Part shown: positions 8,659 to 17,946 of the stretch, in pieces
Position numbering within the stretch: the stretch's first letter is position 1
Layout of the letters: each line of letters starts with the position of its first letter
NCBI GenBank assembly: GCA_000381605.1
Contig: KB906755.1
Span: forward strand, 496,001-560,000
Direction of reading: 5' to 3'
Length of the DNA: 64,000 nt
Source: Acidobacteriaceae bacterium KBS 89
Lineage (GTDB): Bacteria; Acidobacteriota; Terriglobia; Terriglobales; Acidobacteriaceae
Made by a program: the position numbers and the translations under genes
Notes under the pieces: generated by a model
The model's database searches: none
Told to the model about the DNA's origin: nothing
What the model saw: only the letters and a program-made list of their open reading frames with translations

Positions 8659-9942
8659 CTATTTTTGTGGATCGGTGTTGTCTTCAACACGGCGCCGCAG
8701 AGCGACTAGTTGCGGGTGGATGAGCTTTGCGGTGAGGCTTCGGGTGAGGGCGTCGACTGCGGCTTGCTGCTCTGGGGTGAGAGAGGCGAGCTTCGATTGC
8801 GATCGGGCTAGTTCGGCCTGGCGGAGCTCTTCGGCTTGCTGCTGGAGAGCCTTGATGGCGGGGACGGCGTCGCGGGACTGAAGACGCTCGTGGTACTTTT
8901 CGACTTCCCTGCTGACGATGGTTTCGGCTGCGGCAGCTTCGCGGCTGCGATCGGCCAGGTTGGCGGCGGCGACCTGCTGGAGGTCGTCGATGTCGTAGAC
9001 GAAGCAACCTTCGACCTCGTTCATGCGCGGGTCGACGTCGCGTGGGACGGCGATGTCGATGAAGAACATGGGGCGGTTGCGACGGGCGTGCAGGAAGTGC
9101 TGTCCGTGTGAGGGGCTGAAGATTTTTTGCGGGGCTCCGGTGCTGCTGATGACGATGTCGGCGCGGGGGGCCTGGGCGTAGAGGTCGTCGAAGAGGATGG
9201 CTTCGGTGTGGACTGCGGAGGAGGCGAAGTCGGCGGCAATTTTTTCGGCGCGTGAGTGGGTGCGGTTGGTGACAAGGATAGAAGCTGCGCCCTGGTGGAT
9301 AAGGTGGCGGGCGGCCAACTCGGACATCTTTCCTGCACCTACGAGGAGGACAGTTTTCCCCTGCAAGGATCCGAAGATTTTTCTGGCGAGGTCGACCGCG
9401 ACTGAGGCGATGGAGACGCTGCTTGAGCCGATTTGAGTTTCGGAGCGGATTTTTTTTGCGACGGTGAAGGTGCGCTGGAGGAGGGATTCGAGGTGAGTGG
9501 AGACAGCGCCTACTTCGCGGGCGATGGTGTAGGACTCTTTGACCTGGCCGAGGATCTGGGGTTCGCCCACGACCATACTGTCGAGTGAACTGGCTACGCG
9601 GAAGAGATGGCGGACGGCTTCGCGTTCGCGGAATTCGTAGAGGTGGGGCTGGATATCGTTGGGCGGGACGCTGAAGTATTCGTGGAGGAAGCGGAGGAGG
9701 TCGGCTTTGGTTTGGGGTTGGGTGTTTGCGGCTTCGCCGGTGTCGTCCTGCAGGGTGAGAAGCTCGACGCGGTTGCAGGTGGAGAGGATGAGGCCCTCTC
9801 GGATGCCGGGCTGATGGAGGAGGCTGCGGGTAGCGTCGGCGAGGCGGGTGGAGGGGATGGCGAGGCGTTCACGGACCTCGATGGGTGCGGTGTTGTGGTT
9901 GATGCCGAGGAGGACGAGGCGTCCCTGTGTCGCTTGGCTCAT
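8659..9942 (-). CDS. hemA: Glutamyl-tRNA reductase
   Basis: Reduces glutamyl-tRNA to glutamate-1-semialdehyde with NADPH, the first committed step of tetrapyrrole synthesis by the C5 route. The protein has 427 residues. The N-terminal catalytic domain has GINHNTAPIEVRERLA and the nucleophile Cys in STCNRVEL; the NADPH domain has LLVGAGKMSELAARHL; a C-terminal helical dimerisation domain follows. The start ATG overlaps the stop of the upstream CcsA/HemX gene by four bases (ATGA), so the two are co-translated, as in the hemAX pairing known elsewhere. Confidence 0.96.
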   Translation of the reverse strand: MSQATQGRLVLLGINHNTAPIEVRERLAIPSTRLADATRSLLHQPGIREGLILSTCNRVELLTLQDDTGEAANTQPQTKADLLRFLHEYFSVPPNDIQPHLYEFREREAVRHLFRVASSLDSMVVGEPQILGQVKESYTIAREVGAVSTHLESLLQRTFTVAKKIRSETQIGSSSVSIASVAVDLARKIFGSLQGKTVLLVGAGKMSELAARHLIHQGAASILVTNRTHSRAEKIAADFASSAVHTEAILFDDLYAQAPRADIVISSTGAPQKIFSPSHGQHFLHARRNRPMFFIDIAVPRDVDPRMNEVEGCFVYDIDDLQQVAAANLADRSREAAAAETIVSREVEKYHERLQSRDAVPAIKALQQQAEELRQAELARSQSKLASLTPEQQAAVDALTRSLTAKLIHPQLVALRRRVEDNTDPQK

Positions 9943-10748
9943 GGGGCGTTGAACCTGTGGACGTCAGAGAACTGGTTTGCGGCCCAGACGGCCAGGACAA
10001 CGAAGAAGACGAAGCTGGAGAGGTAGACTGCGCGGCGTCCGCGGAGGCCAGCGTGGCGACGGATGTAGATCATCGCGATATAGACCAGCCACATGGCGAA
10101 GGCGAGGAGGATCTTAGGATCGCGGAAGTAGGATATGCCCACCGTGGCTTGCGCGATAAGGGAGCCGATGAGAAGGCCTGCTGTCATGCAGGGGAGACCG
10201 AAGAGGAGGGCCTTCAGGGCGATCTGATCTGCTGTCTCGAGCGGTGGAAGCGAAGGGAGCGTGGGAGATTTTTGTTTAAGGCGGCGCTCCTGGACTAAGT
10301 AAAGGAGAGAGGCGAGGAGCGAGAGTAGAAGGGCTGCGTAGGCGGCGAGGAGGAGAGCGACGTGGAGGAAGATCCAGCCGGTGTGGAGGATGGGGAAGGT
10401 GGTGCTTTCCTGCCCGGGGTGGAAGGCGGGAAGGAGACCCAGGAGGAAGCAGATGGGAAGGATGAAGATGCCGAGAGAGACCGTCTTGTATCGCCAATAG
10501 ACGACGAGGAATGCGAGGGCGAGGAGGAGGCCGAGAAGAGTCTGTGTCTCGTGAGTGTCGACAGGCAAGCGATGGTGGGCAGCGCTGAGCATCTCGGCTA
10601 GCGAGACGAAGTGGAAGAGGACGGCTGCGATGGTGGCGGGGATGGCGATGTGACGCCAGCGGGGGCGGTCGTACAGGGCGGCGGGCAGGACCGCGAGCGC
10701 GGCTATGCCGTAGAGGAGGACCGCGACTCTGAGCCAGAGGAGAGACAT
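9939..10748 (-). CDS. CcsA/HemX-family membrane protein (cytochrome c assembly type)
   Basis: Integral membrane protein of 269 residues with about eight hydrophobic segments. It carries the cytochrome c assembly family signature: histidines before LLAFLLVVYWRY, then WIFLHVALLLAAYAALLLSL, and IGSLIAQATVGISYF near the end. Members either help haem handling in system II cytochrome c maturation (CcsA/ResC) or, when coupled to hemA, act as HemX, which lowers HemA abundance in Bacillus. The four-base overlap with hemA favours the HemX reading. Divergent from mutS. Confidence 0.82.
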   Translation of the reverse strand: MSLLWLRVAVLLYGIAALAVLPAALYDRPRWRHIAIPATIAAVLFHFVSLAEMLSAAHHRLPVDTHETQTLLGLLLALAFLVVYWRYKTVSLGIFILPICFLLGLLPAFHPGQESTTFPILHTGWIFLHVALLLAAYAALLLSLLASLLYLVQERRLKQKSPTLPSLPPLETADQIALKALLFGLPCMTAGLLIGSLIAQATVGISYFRDPKILLAFAMWLVYIAMIYIRRHAGLRGRRAVYLSSFVFFVVLAVWAANQFSDVHRFNAP

Positions 10749-10953
10749 AGTGAGCGTTCGCTAGCGCTAAACTCGCGAATCTTCAGTATATCGGGTATGG
10801 AGAGATGATCAAACGCGGCGCCGGTGCTGCGAAACAGATGGCGATGGGTTGTTTTTCGTTGGGGTGTCGGATCATCATTCGTACGACTGGACCTTGGAAT
10901 GGGATCCTCCGATTCCACTTGGGCTTCTGAAATCCGGTATTCTGGGCTCTCCA

Positions 10954-13611
10954 GTGGCAAATGACACTACAAGCGACGTTAGTACGTTGACTCCGGTAAT
11001 GCGGCAGTACTTTGCGGCGAAGGATCAGCACCCGGATTGCCTGATGTTCTGCAGGATCGGGGACTTTTACGAGCTGTTTTATGACGACGCGATCCTGGTG
11101 TCGCGCGAGTTGCAGCTTACGCTGACGGCGAGAGACAGAGAGAAGAAGCAGCCGATGTGCGGGGTGCCGTACCATGCCGCGGAGGTTTATCTGCAGAAGC
11201 TGCTGCGGCTGGGGTACAAGATTGCCCTGTGCGAGCAAATGGAGGATCCGAAGCAGACGAAGACGATCGTGCGGCGGGAGGTGACTCGGGTGCTGACGCC
11301 GGGGACGGCGCTCGATCCAACGTTGGGGGCGGAACAGAGTAATTATCTGGCGAGTGTGGCGGCGATGGGGTCGGGAGCTTCGCAGGTTTGTGGCGTCGCG
11401 TTGCTGGATTTGTCGACGGGTGAGTTCAGAGCTACGGAGTTTGCCGGGGTGGGTGCCTGGGCGGCGGCTGTGGACGAGTTGGGACGAGTGCGGCCGGTGG
11501 AGTTGCTATATGGGACGGGACTGCTGGGTGGGGTGAATCTTGCGGGGGAGGCATCGTCGGAGACGGCGGCGTTCGATGGGATTCGAACGAAGACGGCGGT
11601 GGATGAGTGGATTTTTACGGCGGAGTATGCAGTGCCACTGGTGAGGAACCACTTCAAGGTGCATTCGTTGGATGGGATGGGGCTGGGTGGGCATGAGGCC
11701 GCTGTAGTTGCCGCCGGGGCGCTGCTGCACTATATGCGGCAGACAAAGCAGGGTGGGTTGGAGCATGTGGATGGGCTGCGATTTTATGAGCGGTCGACTT
11801 GCATGGAGCTTGATGCGGTGAGTGTGCGGAACCTGGAGCTGGTTGAACCGTTGTTTTCGGGGGAGTCGGCGCAGACTACGCTGTTCTACACGATGGATGC
11901 TTGTTGTACGCCGATGGGAAAGAGGCTGCTGCGCGCTTCGTTGCTGCGGCCGGCTAGCGGATTGGGGGAGATTGAAGCTCGGCTGGAGGCGGTGGGTGAG
12001 GCAGCGGGGGATCTGCGGCGGCGCGAAGGGCTGCGGCGATCGATGGATGGGTTGCTTGATCTGGAACGTCTGCTGGGGCGGGTGGCGCTGGATTCGGCTG
12101 GGCCTCGTGAGGTGATGGCTCTGGCGAAGACGCTGGGTTGTCTGCCGGGAGTGGTGTCGTCGGTGAAGATGTTTGAGGCTGCGCGGTGGCGTGAGTTGGG
12201 GGTGAGCATCGATCCGCTGGAGGATCTGCACGAGATGATTGTGCGGACGATTGCGGAGGAGCCACCGGTGTCGCTGGGGGATGGCGGAGCGATTCGCGAG
12301 GGTGTGGACGCGGAGCTCGATGAGTTGCGGGAGTTGAGCAAGAGCGGTCGGCAGGCGCTGGCTGCGATTGAAGAGAGAGAGCGTGAGAGGACGGGGATTG
12401 GATCGCTGAAGGTACGGTTCAATTCGGTTTTTGGGTACTACCTTGAGGTGACTAAGGCGAATGCGAAGGCGGTGCCGGCGGACTATGAGCGGAAGCAGAC
12501 GCTGGTGAATGCGGAGCGGTTTACTACTCCGGAGCTGAAGGAGTATGAGACGAAGATTCTGACTGCACAGGAGCGGAGTGGCGAGATTGAGCGGAGGATC
12601 TTTGCTGAGTTGAGGCGGCAGTTGCTGGAGGCCGCGGGACGGATGCGAGAGACGGCGAGGAAGGTCGCGGAGATTGATCTGCTAGGATGCTTTGCGCATC
12701 TCGCGGCGCTGAGGGGGTGGGTGAGGCCACAGGTGGAGGAGTCGGGCGTGCTGGAGTTTGTGCAGGCACGGCATCCGGTGGTGGAGAGGCGGCTGGAGGA
12801 ATCGGGTGGAGGGCGGTTTGTGCCGAACTCGGTGCACATGGATGCCGATGCAGGGCCGGCGGTGTTGTTGATTACCGGGCCGAACATGGGCGGCAAGAGT
12901 ACGTATCTGCGGATGGCGGCGCTGCTGGTGGTGATGGCGCAGATGGGGTGTTTTGTTCCTGCAGAGCGAATGCGGCTAGGGCTAGTGGATCGGATCTACA
13001 CGAGGATTGGGGCGAGTGATAATGTTGCGCGGGGGCGGTCGACGTTTATGGTCGAGATGACCGAGACGGCGGCGATCTTGAATACGGCGACGAACCGGTC
13101 GCTCGTGTTGCTGGATGAGATGGGGCGTGGGACTGCTACCTATGATGGGCTGAGTCTGGCTTGGGCTACGGTGGAACATCTGCATGACCGGATTGGGGCA
13201 CGGACGTTGTTTGCTACGCACTATCATGAGCTGACGTTGTTGGCGGAAAGGCTCGAGCGGCTGACGAATCTGCGGGTGACGGTGAAGGAGACCGCGGGGG
13301 GGATAGTGTTTCTGCATACCGTGGAGGCGGGACCGGCGAGTAAGAGTTACGGGATCGAGGTTGCTAAGCTGGCGGGGTTGCCTGCAGCTGTGATCGCGCG
13401 GGCGCGTGAGGTGCTGAAGGTACATGAAAGGGCGGAGACGCAGCAGGTGCGGGAGGCTTCGCCTACGAGTGTGCCACAGATGCAGATGACTATGTTTACA
13501 CCGCTCTCGCAGAGGATTGTGGACCGGCTGGCGGAGGCTGATGTGGATGGGCTGACGCCGCGAGAGGCTTTGAACTTGCTAGCGGAGTTGCAGAGGGAGT
13601 TAAAAGCCTGA
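10954..13611 (+). CDS. mutS: DNA mismatch repair ATPase MutS
   Basis: Recognises mispairs and small loops and recruits MutL. Near the N-terminus the mispair-contacting Phe-x-Glu lies in RIGDFYELFYDDA; core and clamp domains follow; the ATPase has Walker A TGPNMGGKSTYLR (about residue 640), LLDEMGRGTATYDGLSLAWA and the FATHYHEL switch. The start is unsure: the open frame runs back to TTG at 10849, but GTG at 10954 gives the usual short lead before TPVMRQYF and is preferred; neither has a strong ribosome site. The stop overlaps the anmK start (TGATG). Confidence 0.94.
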   Translation: MANDTTSDVSTLTPVMRQYFAAKDQHPDCLMFCRIGDFYELFYDDAILVSRELQLTLTARDREKKQPMCGVPYHAAEVYLQKLLRLGYKIALCEQMEDPKQTKTIVRREVTRVLTPGTALDPTLGAEQSNYLASVAAMGSGASQVCGVALLDLSTGEFRATEFAGVGAWAAAVDELGRVRPVELLYGTGLLGGVNLAGEASSETAAFDGIRTKTAVDEWIFTAEYAVPLVRNHFKVHSLDGMGLGGHEAAVVAAGALLHYMRQTKQGGLEHVDGLRFYERSTCMELDAVSVRNLELVEPLFSGESAQTTLFYTMDACCTPMGKRLLRASLLRPASGLGEIEARLEAVGEAAGDLRRREGLRRSMDGLLDLERLLGRVALDSAGPREVMALAKTLGCLPGVVSSVKMFEAARWRELGVSIDPLEDLHEMIVRTIAEEPPVSLGDGGAIREGVDAELDELRELSKSGRQALAAIEERERERTGIGSLKVRFNSVFGYYLEVTKANAKAVPADYERKQTLVNAERFTTPELKEYETKILTAQERSGEIERRIFAELRRQLLEAAGRMRETARKVAEIDLLGCFAHLAALRGWVRPQVEESGVLEFVQARHPVVERRLEESGGGRFVPNSVHMDADAGPAVLLITGPNMGGKSTYLRMAALLVVMAQMGCFVPAERMRLGLVDRIYTRIGASDNVARGRSTFMVEMTETAAILNTATNRSLVLLDEMGRGTATYDGLSLAWATVEHLHDRIGARTLFATHYHELTLLAERLERLTNLRVTVKETAGGIVFLHTVEAGPASKSYGIEVAKLAGLPAAVIARAREVLKVHERAETQQVREASPTSVPQMQMTMFTPLSQRIVDRLAEADVDGLTPREALNLLAELQRELKA

Positions 13612-14804
13612 TGAAGAGCATGGTGGTGGCTGGGGTGATGAGTGGGACTTCGGCGGATGGGGTGGATGTGGCGGTGTGCAGAATTTCACCTTCGGACGTG
13701 AAGGATGGGACCCCGAACGTGGAGTTGCTCGGGCACGTGGGAACCGCGTATCCGAAGGGCGTAAGGGCAGCGGTCCTCGGCGCGATGGATGCAGATGCTA
13801 TTTCGGTGGCGGAGTTGGCGCGACTGAACTGGCGACTGGGTGAGGTGTACGCGGAGGCGGTTGAGAAGGCACAGAGTTCGTTTGGAGTGAAGATCGAGTT
13901 GGTGGGATGTCATGGGCAGACGGTGTATCACCAGGGAGCGGCGGAGAAGTATTTAGGGAAAGATGTGCGGGCGACTTGGCAGATTGGCGAGGCATCGGTG
14001 GTTGCGGAGCGGCTGCGGCTGCCGGTGGTGAGTGACTTCAGGCCGGCGGATCTGGCGGCTGGGGGACAAGGTGCTCCGCTGGTGCCGATGCTGGATTACG
14101 TGCTGTTTCGTTCAACAGAGGTGAGCCGCGTGCTGCAAAACCTTGGAGGGATCGGGAACCTGACGGCGATCCCTGCTAACGCTCGTGTCGATGGTGTGAT
14201 GGCGTTCGATACGGGGCCAGCGAACATGGTGATCGATGATTGCATGAAACGGTTGTATGAGCGGGAGTTCGATCAGGGCGGAGCAGTGGCCAGGACGGGG
14301 CGGGTGTTGCATGAGGTAGTGGAAGAGGTTTTGAAGGAGAGATACTTCTCTGCCCTGCCTCCGAAGTCTTGCGGGCGCGAGCAGTTTGGCGAGGCTTTTG
14401 TTTCGCGGTTTATAGCGATGTGCAGGAAGGCGGGGGGAATAAAGGACCGGGATGAGGACATTGTCGCTACGGCTACGGCTCTGACGGCGGCTTCAATCGT
14501 GGATGCTTATCGGCGGTTTGTTTGGGAGCATGTGGGGCAAGCAGCGCCGCTGTCGCCGGTGGAGTTTGTGGTGGCTGGGGGCGGGACGAAGAATGATGTG
14601 CTGATGGGGATGCTGCGGGATGGGCTGGAGCCGCTGAAGGTGAAGGTGCGGTTGATGGAGGAGTTGGGGGTTCCGGCGCAGGCTAAAGAGGCTGTGGCGT
14701 TTGGGCTGCTGGCTTGGTTGAGTTGGAATGGGTTGCCTGGGAATGTTCCGGCGGCTACAGGGGCGCGGAGGGCGGTGGTGCTGGGGAAGGTTAGTCGCGG
14801 ATGA
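13611..14804 (+). CDS. anmK: Anhydro-N-acetylmuramic acid kinase
   Basis: Phosphorylates and opens 1,6-anhydro-MurNAc to MurNAc-6-phosphate in cell-wall recycling. The 397-residue protein begins with the signature GVMSGTSADGVDVAVCR and has CHGQTVYH, the acidic catalytic region GDFRPADLAAGGQGAPLVP (here SDFRPADLAAG) and VLQNLGGIGNLT, with FDTGPANMVID. It is coupled to mutS upstream by a one-base overlap and to a peptide-binding lipoprotein gene downstream by ATGA. The latter fits uptake or handling of wall fragments. Confidence 0.93.
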   Translation: MKSMVVAGVMSGTSADGVDVAVCRISPSDVKDGTPNVELLGHVGTAYPKGVRAAVLGAMDADAISVAELARLNWRLGEVYAEAVEKAQSSFGVKIELVGCHGQTVYHQGAAEKYLGKDVRATWQIGEASVVAERLRLPVVSDFRPADLAAGGQGAPLVPMLDYVLFRSTEVSRVLQNLGGIGNLTAIPANARVDGVMAFDTGPANMVIDDCMKRLYEREFDQGGAVARTGRVLHEVVEEVLKERYFSALPPKSCGREQFGEAFVSRFIAMCRKAGGIKDRDEDIVATATALTAASIVDAYRRFVWEHVGQAAPLSPVEFVVAGGGTKNDVLMGMLRDGLEPLKVKVRLMEELGVPAQAKEAVAFGLLAWLSWNGLPGNVPAATGARRAVVLGKVSRG

Positions 14805-16450
14805 ATTTTGCGATCGCGAAACGAAAAGTAGTTCGCTTCGCGAATACCTATCGCGATGAGACAGCGAAAGGATGGGCCGCACGCATTTGCGTTGCGTTGA
14901 TGGTTTTTGGGTGCGGGTTAATGGTTGGGTGCAGGGGTCGGGTGGAAGAGCCGGGGTCGGTGGTGATGATTCTGGAGAGTAGTCCGAATAATTTGGATCT
15001 GCGGGTGGGGACGGATGCGCAGTCGGAGCGGGTGGGTGGGCAGATCTTCGATGCGCTGGTGAAGAAGGATGAACATTACGAACTGCAGCCCTGGCTGGCG
15101 ACGAGTTGGGAGCAACCGGATGCGCTGACGTGGGTGTTTCATCTTCGGGATGGAGTGCGATTTCATGATGGACGGCCGCTTGAGGCAGCGGATGTGGTTT
15201 ATACGATTGAGAGTTTGATCGATGGGTCGTTAGTGACGGCAAAAGGTGGGAGTTTTGCGGCGGTGGATCGGGCGGAGGCGCGGGATCGGCTAACCGTGGT
15301 GGTTCGGATGAAACGGCCGGATGCGGGATTGCTGTTCAACATGAGCGACGGTTTGTTTGGCGTCGTACCGCGTGGATCGGGGAAGGATTTTGGGTTGCAT
15401 CCGGTGGGATCGGGGCCGTTCAAGTTTGTGAGTGCGGTGCAAGACAAAGAGGTGATCGTGGAGCGAAACCCTGATTATTGGGCGGATCGGGTTGATGGGT
15501 TGCCGCAGGTTGGTGCCGGCGCGCAGAGAATCGAAAGGATTCGGTTTACGGTGGTGCCGGATACGATTACGAGTGCACTGGAGTTGAAGAAGGGGTCGGC
15601 TGACCTGGCGAGCAATGTAGTGACGTTGGATATGGTGCATACACTGGAGGCGGAGCCAAATCTGAAGGTGGAGTCGGGGGGCGGATCGCCTGTAGTCTAT
15701 GTAACGTTCAATGTTACAGATCCAATCTTGAGAAACAAGCTAGTCAGGCAAGCGATAGCGCGCGCGATCGACCGGCAGGCGATTGTCGATGCGATATGGC
15801 GTGGGCAGGCGAGGCTGGCGAATACTTTGTTGCCCACGGGGCATTGGGCAGCGGCGACGAATAACGAGTTGGCGCAGTATCCGCATGATGTTGTGCGGGC
15901 GCAGCGGCTGCTGGATGAGGCGGGATTCCCAGCCGGAATAGATGGCGTGCGGCTGCGGTTGACGATGAAGACGAGTACGGATGAGACGACTCGGCTGATG
16001 GCGGCGGTGTTGCAACAACAGTTGAGAGCGGCGGGGATTCGGCTGGAGATTCGCTCGACGGAGTTTGGAACGTTTTATGCGGACGTGACCAAGGGTGCGT
16101 TTCAGATCTATGCGCTGCGTTGGATTGGAAGTAATGAAGACCCGGATATCTTTCGCTATGCGTACGGCTCGGGCAGCTTTCCGCCCAAAGGGGGAAATCG
16201 CGGACGATACTCGAACGCGCGGGTGGATGCTCTGCTGGCAGAGGCCTCGGCTACTTCGGATCGTGCGGTGAGGAAGAAGGATTATGTGGAAGTGCAGCAG
16301 ATACTGGCGGAGGAGTTGCCGGGGATTCCGCTGTGGTATCCGAATAATGAGGTGGTGCATACGCGGAGGGTCGTCAATGTCCGGCCACGAGCGTCCGGTA
16401 ACTTCGACTTCCTGAGGGAAGCGGAGATCACCGGAGGCGCTGAGCGGTAG
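14801..16450 (+). CDS. Oligopeptide-type ABC transporter substrate-binding lipoprotein (SBP family 5)
   Basis: Protein of 549 residues. A signal segment about residues 28-43 ends in the lipobox-like LMVGC, so it is probably a lipoprotein. The SBP family 5 body shows ESSPNNLDLRVGTDAQ, LATSWEQPDALTWVFHLRDG, VRFHDGRPLEAADVVYT and RQAIARAIDRQAIV. These proteins bind peptides, nickel or murein peptides. No permease or ATPase gene follows, so its transporter partner is elsewhere. ATGA overlap with anmK suggests a murein-peptide ligand, which is inference. It meets the VOC gene head-on with 8 bases between stops. Confidence 0.88.
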   Translation: MNFAIAKRKVVRFANTYRDETAKGWAARICVALMVFGCGLMVGCRGRVEEPGSVVMILESSPNNLDLRVGTDAQSERVGGQIFDALVKKDEHYELQPWLATSWEQPDALTWVFHLRDGVRFHDGRPLEAADVVYTIESLIDGSLVTAKGGSFAAVDRAEARDRLTVVVRMKRPDAGLLFNMSDGLFGVVPRGSGKDFGLHPVGSGPFKFVSAVQDKEVIVERNPDYWADRVDGLPQVGAGAQRIERIRFTVVPDTITSALELKKGSADLASNVVTLDMVHTLEAEPNLKVESGGGSPVVYVTFNVTDPILRNKLVRQAIARAIDRQAIVDAIWRGQARLANTLLPTGHWAAATNNELAQYPHDVVRAQRLLDEAGFPAGIDGVRLRLTMKTSTDETTRLMAAVLQQQLRAAGIRLEIRSTEFGTFYADVTKGAFQIYALRWIGSNEDPDIFRYAYGSGSFPPKGGNRGRYSNARVDALLAEASATSDRAVRKKDYVEVQQILAEELPGIPLWYPNNEVVHTRRVVNVRPRASGNFDFLREAEITGGAER

Positions 16451-16458
16451 ATTCGTGG

Positions 16459-16821
16459 CTATGCTTTTTTTGCTTGCCAGAGAGCGATGGTGGCGCCGGT
16501 GGGGTCGCTGAGAATGCTCATCTGGCCGTAGCCCATGACCTCGCGAACATCAACGATGACCTTTGCGCCGAGTGATTTCGCCTTGGCGGTAGCGGCTTTG
16601 ATATCGTCGACACCGACGTAGGGCAGCCACATGGAGGGTGCGCCGGGCATGGGGTGTTTCATCATGCCACCGATGGTACTATCGCCGTTCTTGATGAAGG
16701 TGTAGTCCGTGTCCATGCCCGGGACATCCTCAAGCTTCCAATCGAAGAGTTTCGAGTAGAAGGCTTTTGAGGGGCTGAGGTCGGTGGTGTTGAGTTCTGT
16801 GTAAACGAACGGATTTGCCAT
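16459..16821 (-). CDS. VOC-family (glyoxalase-like) protein
   Basis: Protein of 120 residues with two vicinal-oxygen-chelate half modules: FVYTELNTTDLSPSKAFYSK at the N-terminus and the second beginning about residue 60 (LPYVGVDDIKAATAKAKSLG). It ends with the typical SILSDPTGATIALWQAKKA. Metal ligands of classical glyoxalase I are not all evident, as in many antibiotic-resistance-like VOC proteins; substrate unknown. AAGGAG lies just before ATG. It is the last gene of an ArsR-SRPBCC-VOC set. Confidence 0.88.
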   Translation of the reverse strand: MANPFVYTELNTTDLSPSKAFYSKLFDWKLEDVPGMDTDYTFIKNGDSTIGGMMKHPMPGAPSMWLPYVGVDDIKAATAKAKSLGAKVIVDVREVMGYGQMSILSDPTGATIALWQAKKA

Positions 16822-16927
16822 GATCTCTCCTTAGTGTCGGATTTGGTGACTGGTGCCAATTAGCAACAACAAAGACTGTCTTGATCGGTCTTCAGTGGAT
16901 CGATTTTCGGTCGATCCGTAACGAAGA

Positions 16928-17380
16928 CTAGACGGCCGTTGTAAGAGTGCGCTGCAAGCGGTTGAGGCATCCGTTCCAGCCTTCGTTGTGCTTGTCGCGG
17001 TCTTCGATGTTAGTGAACTGCTCGTGGGTGATGGTGACCTTGGTGGCTTCGCCTTCGGGGGCGAAGTCGACGGTGACAAGAGTGTCCGCCATGGGTCCGC
17101 CTTCCCATCCCCAGGTGTAGACGAGCTTACGGGGCGGCTCGATGAGGCGGTAGGTGCCGAGGATTGTGTGGACGTTACCGCCTTTGTGGGTGATGGCGAT
17201 GCGGTACTCGTGGCCGACGCGAAGGTCGACGTTGGCCTTGGTGGTGTAGTCGTCGGTCGGGGCGAACCACTGGCCGAGTTGGTTGGCGTCGATCCACGCT
17301 TTGAAGACCCGATCGACCGATGCGGGATAGGTGCGGGAGATTACGAGCGACGTAGGCGATGCGACGGCGGCTTGCGACAT
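16928..17380 (-). CDS. SRPBCC/AHSA1-domain protein
   Basis: Protein of 150 residues with one START-like AHSA1 domain: ISRTYPASVDRVFKAWIDAN, then LGQWFAP, the LVYTWGWEGGP strand and VTITHEQFTN helix start. The family forms a hydrophobic pocket for a lipid or small aromatic; role unknown. AGGAG precedes the ATG. The start lies 40 bases inside the end of the upstream ArsR gene, in another frame. ArsR-SRPBCC pairs are very common in soil bacteria and are normally co-transcribed. Confidence 0.9.
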   Translation of the reverse strand: MSQAAVASPTSLVISRTYPASVDRVFKAWIDANQLGQWFAPTDDYTTKANVDLRVGHEYRIAITHKGGNVHTILGTYRLIEPPRKLVYTWGWEGGPMADTLVTVDFAPEGEATKVTITHEQFTNIEDRDKHNEGWNGCLNRLQRTLTTAV

Positions 17381-17727
17381 GCTTTGTTCTCCTGTTTTTT
17401 GGGATCGGTTTGTTCAAGAAATTTGCCGAGATTGTCGAGCTGGTTGTCCCAGAAGACGCGGTAGAGGGCGAGCCAGTTGGCGGCCTGCTGCATGGGTGCG
17501 ACGGTGAGGCGGCACATGCGGACACGGCCTGTTTTTTTCTGCTCGATGAGGCCTGCCTGCTCGAGCACGCGAAGGTGCTTGAGGATGGCGGGCATGGAGA
17601 TATCGTGCGGGCGCGCGAGTTCGGTTACGGATGCGTGTCCGCGCTGCAGCGTCGTGAGGATGGTTCGGCGGGTCGGGTCGCTGAGGGCGCCGAAGGTGGT
17701 GTTGAGGCTGGTCGAATACTTAACCAT
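17341..17727 (-). CDS. ArsR-family winged-helix repressor
   Basis: Protein of 128 residues. The winged helix covers about residues 10-85: FGALSDPTRRTILTTLQRG, ASVTELARPHDISMPAILKH (recognition helix) and LRVLEQAGLIEQKKTGRVRM. The CxC-type metal site of ArsR itself is not present (a Cys occurs only in RMCRL), so it probably senses something other than arsenite. It likely autoregulates the ArsR-SRPBCC-VOC set from the 220-base upstream gap. GGAGG is rather far (about 17 bases) from ATG, so leaderless or distant-site initiation is possible. Confidence 0.9.
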   Translation of the reverse strand: MVKYSTSLNTTFGALSDPTRRTILTTLQRGHASVTELARPHDISMPAILKHLRVLEQAGLIEQKKTGRVRMCRLTVAPMQQAANWLALYRVFWDNQLDNLGKFLEQTDPKKQENKACRKPPSHRLRRS

Positions 17728-17946
17728 ACGGTTATGTATTATTCCTCCGTGAAGACGATGTCAAGTGGGGTGGGCCACCTTTTCAAGTTTGTTTTTTTTG
17801 AAAATGAGGAGGATTCGATCCTCTAAGGCCTTCAATGGAGGGCTTACGAAGGAGTCATAACGAGTTGTCGGCCCCTAAACGATCTACGTCTGCTGCCGAT
17901 AGAGATTCCAAGAGCAACAAGGACTCTCTCCGAACGGAAGACGCCC

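Noticed and set aside
17341..17380. Possible frameshift between the ArsR and SRPBCC genes
   Set aside because: Both proteins are complete and have family-typical ends; the 40-base overlap is common for this pair.
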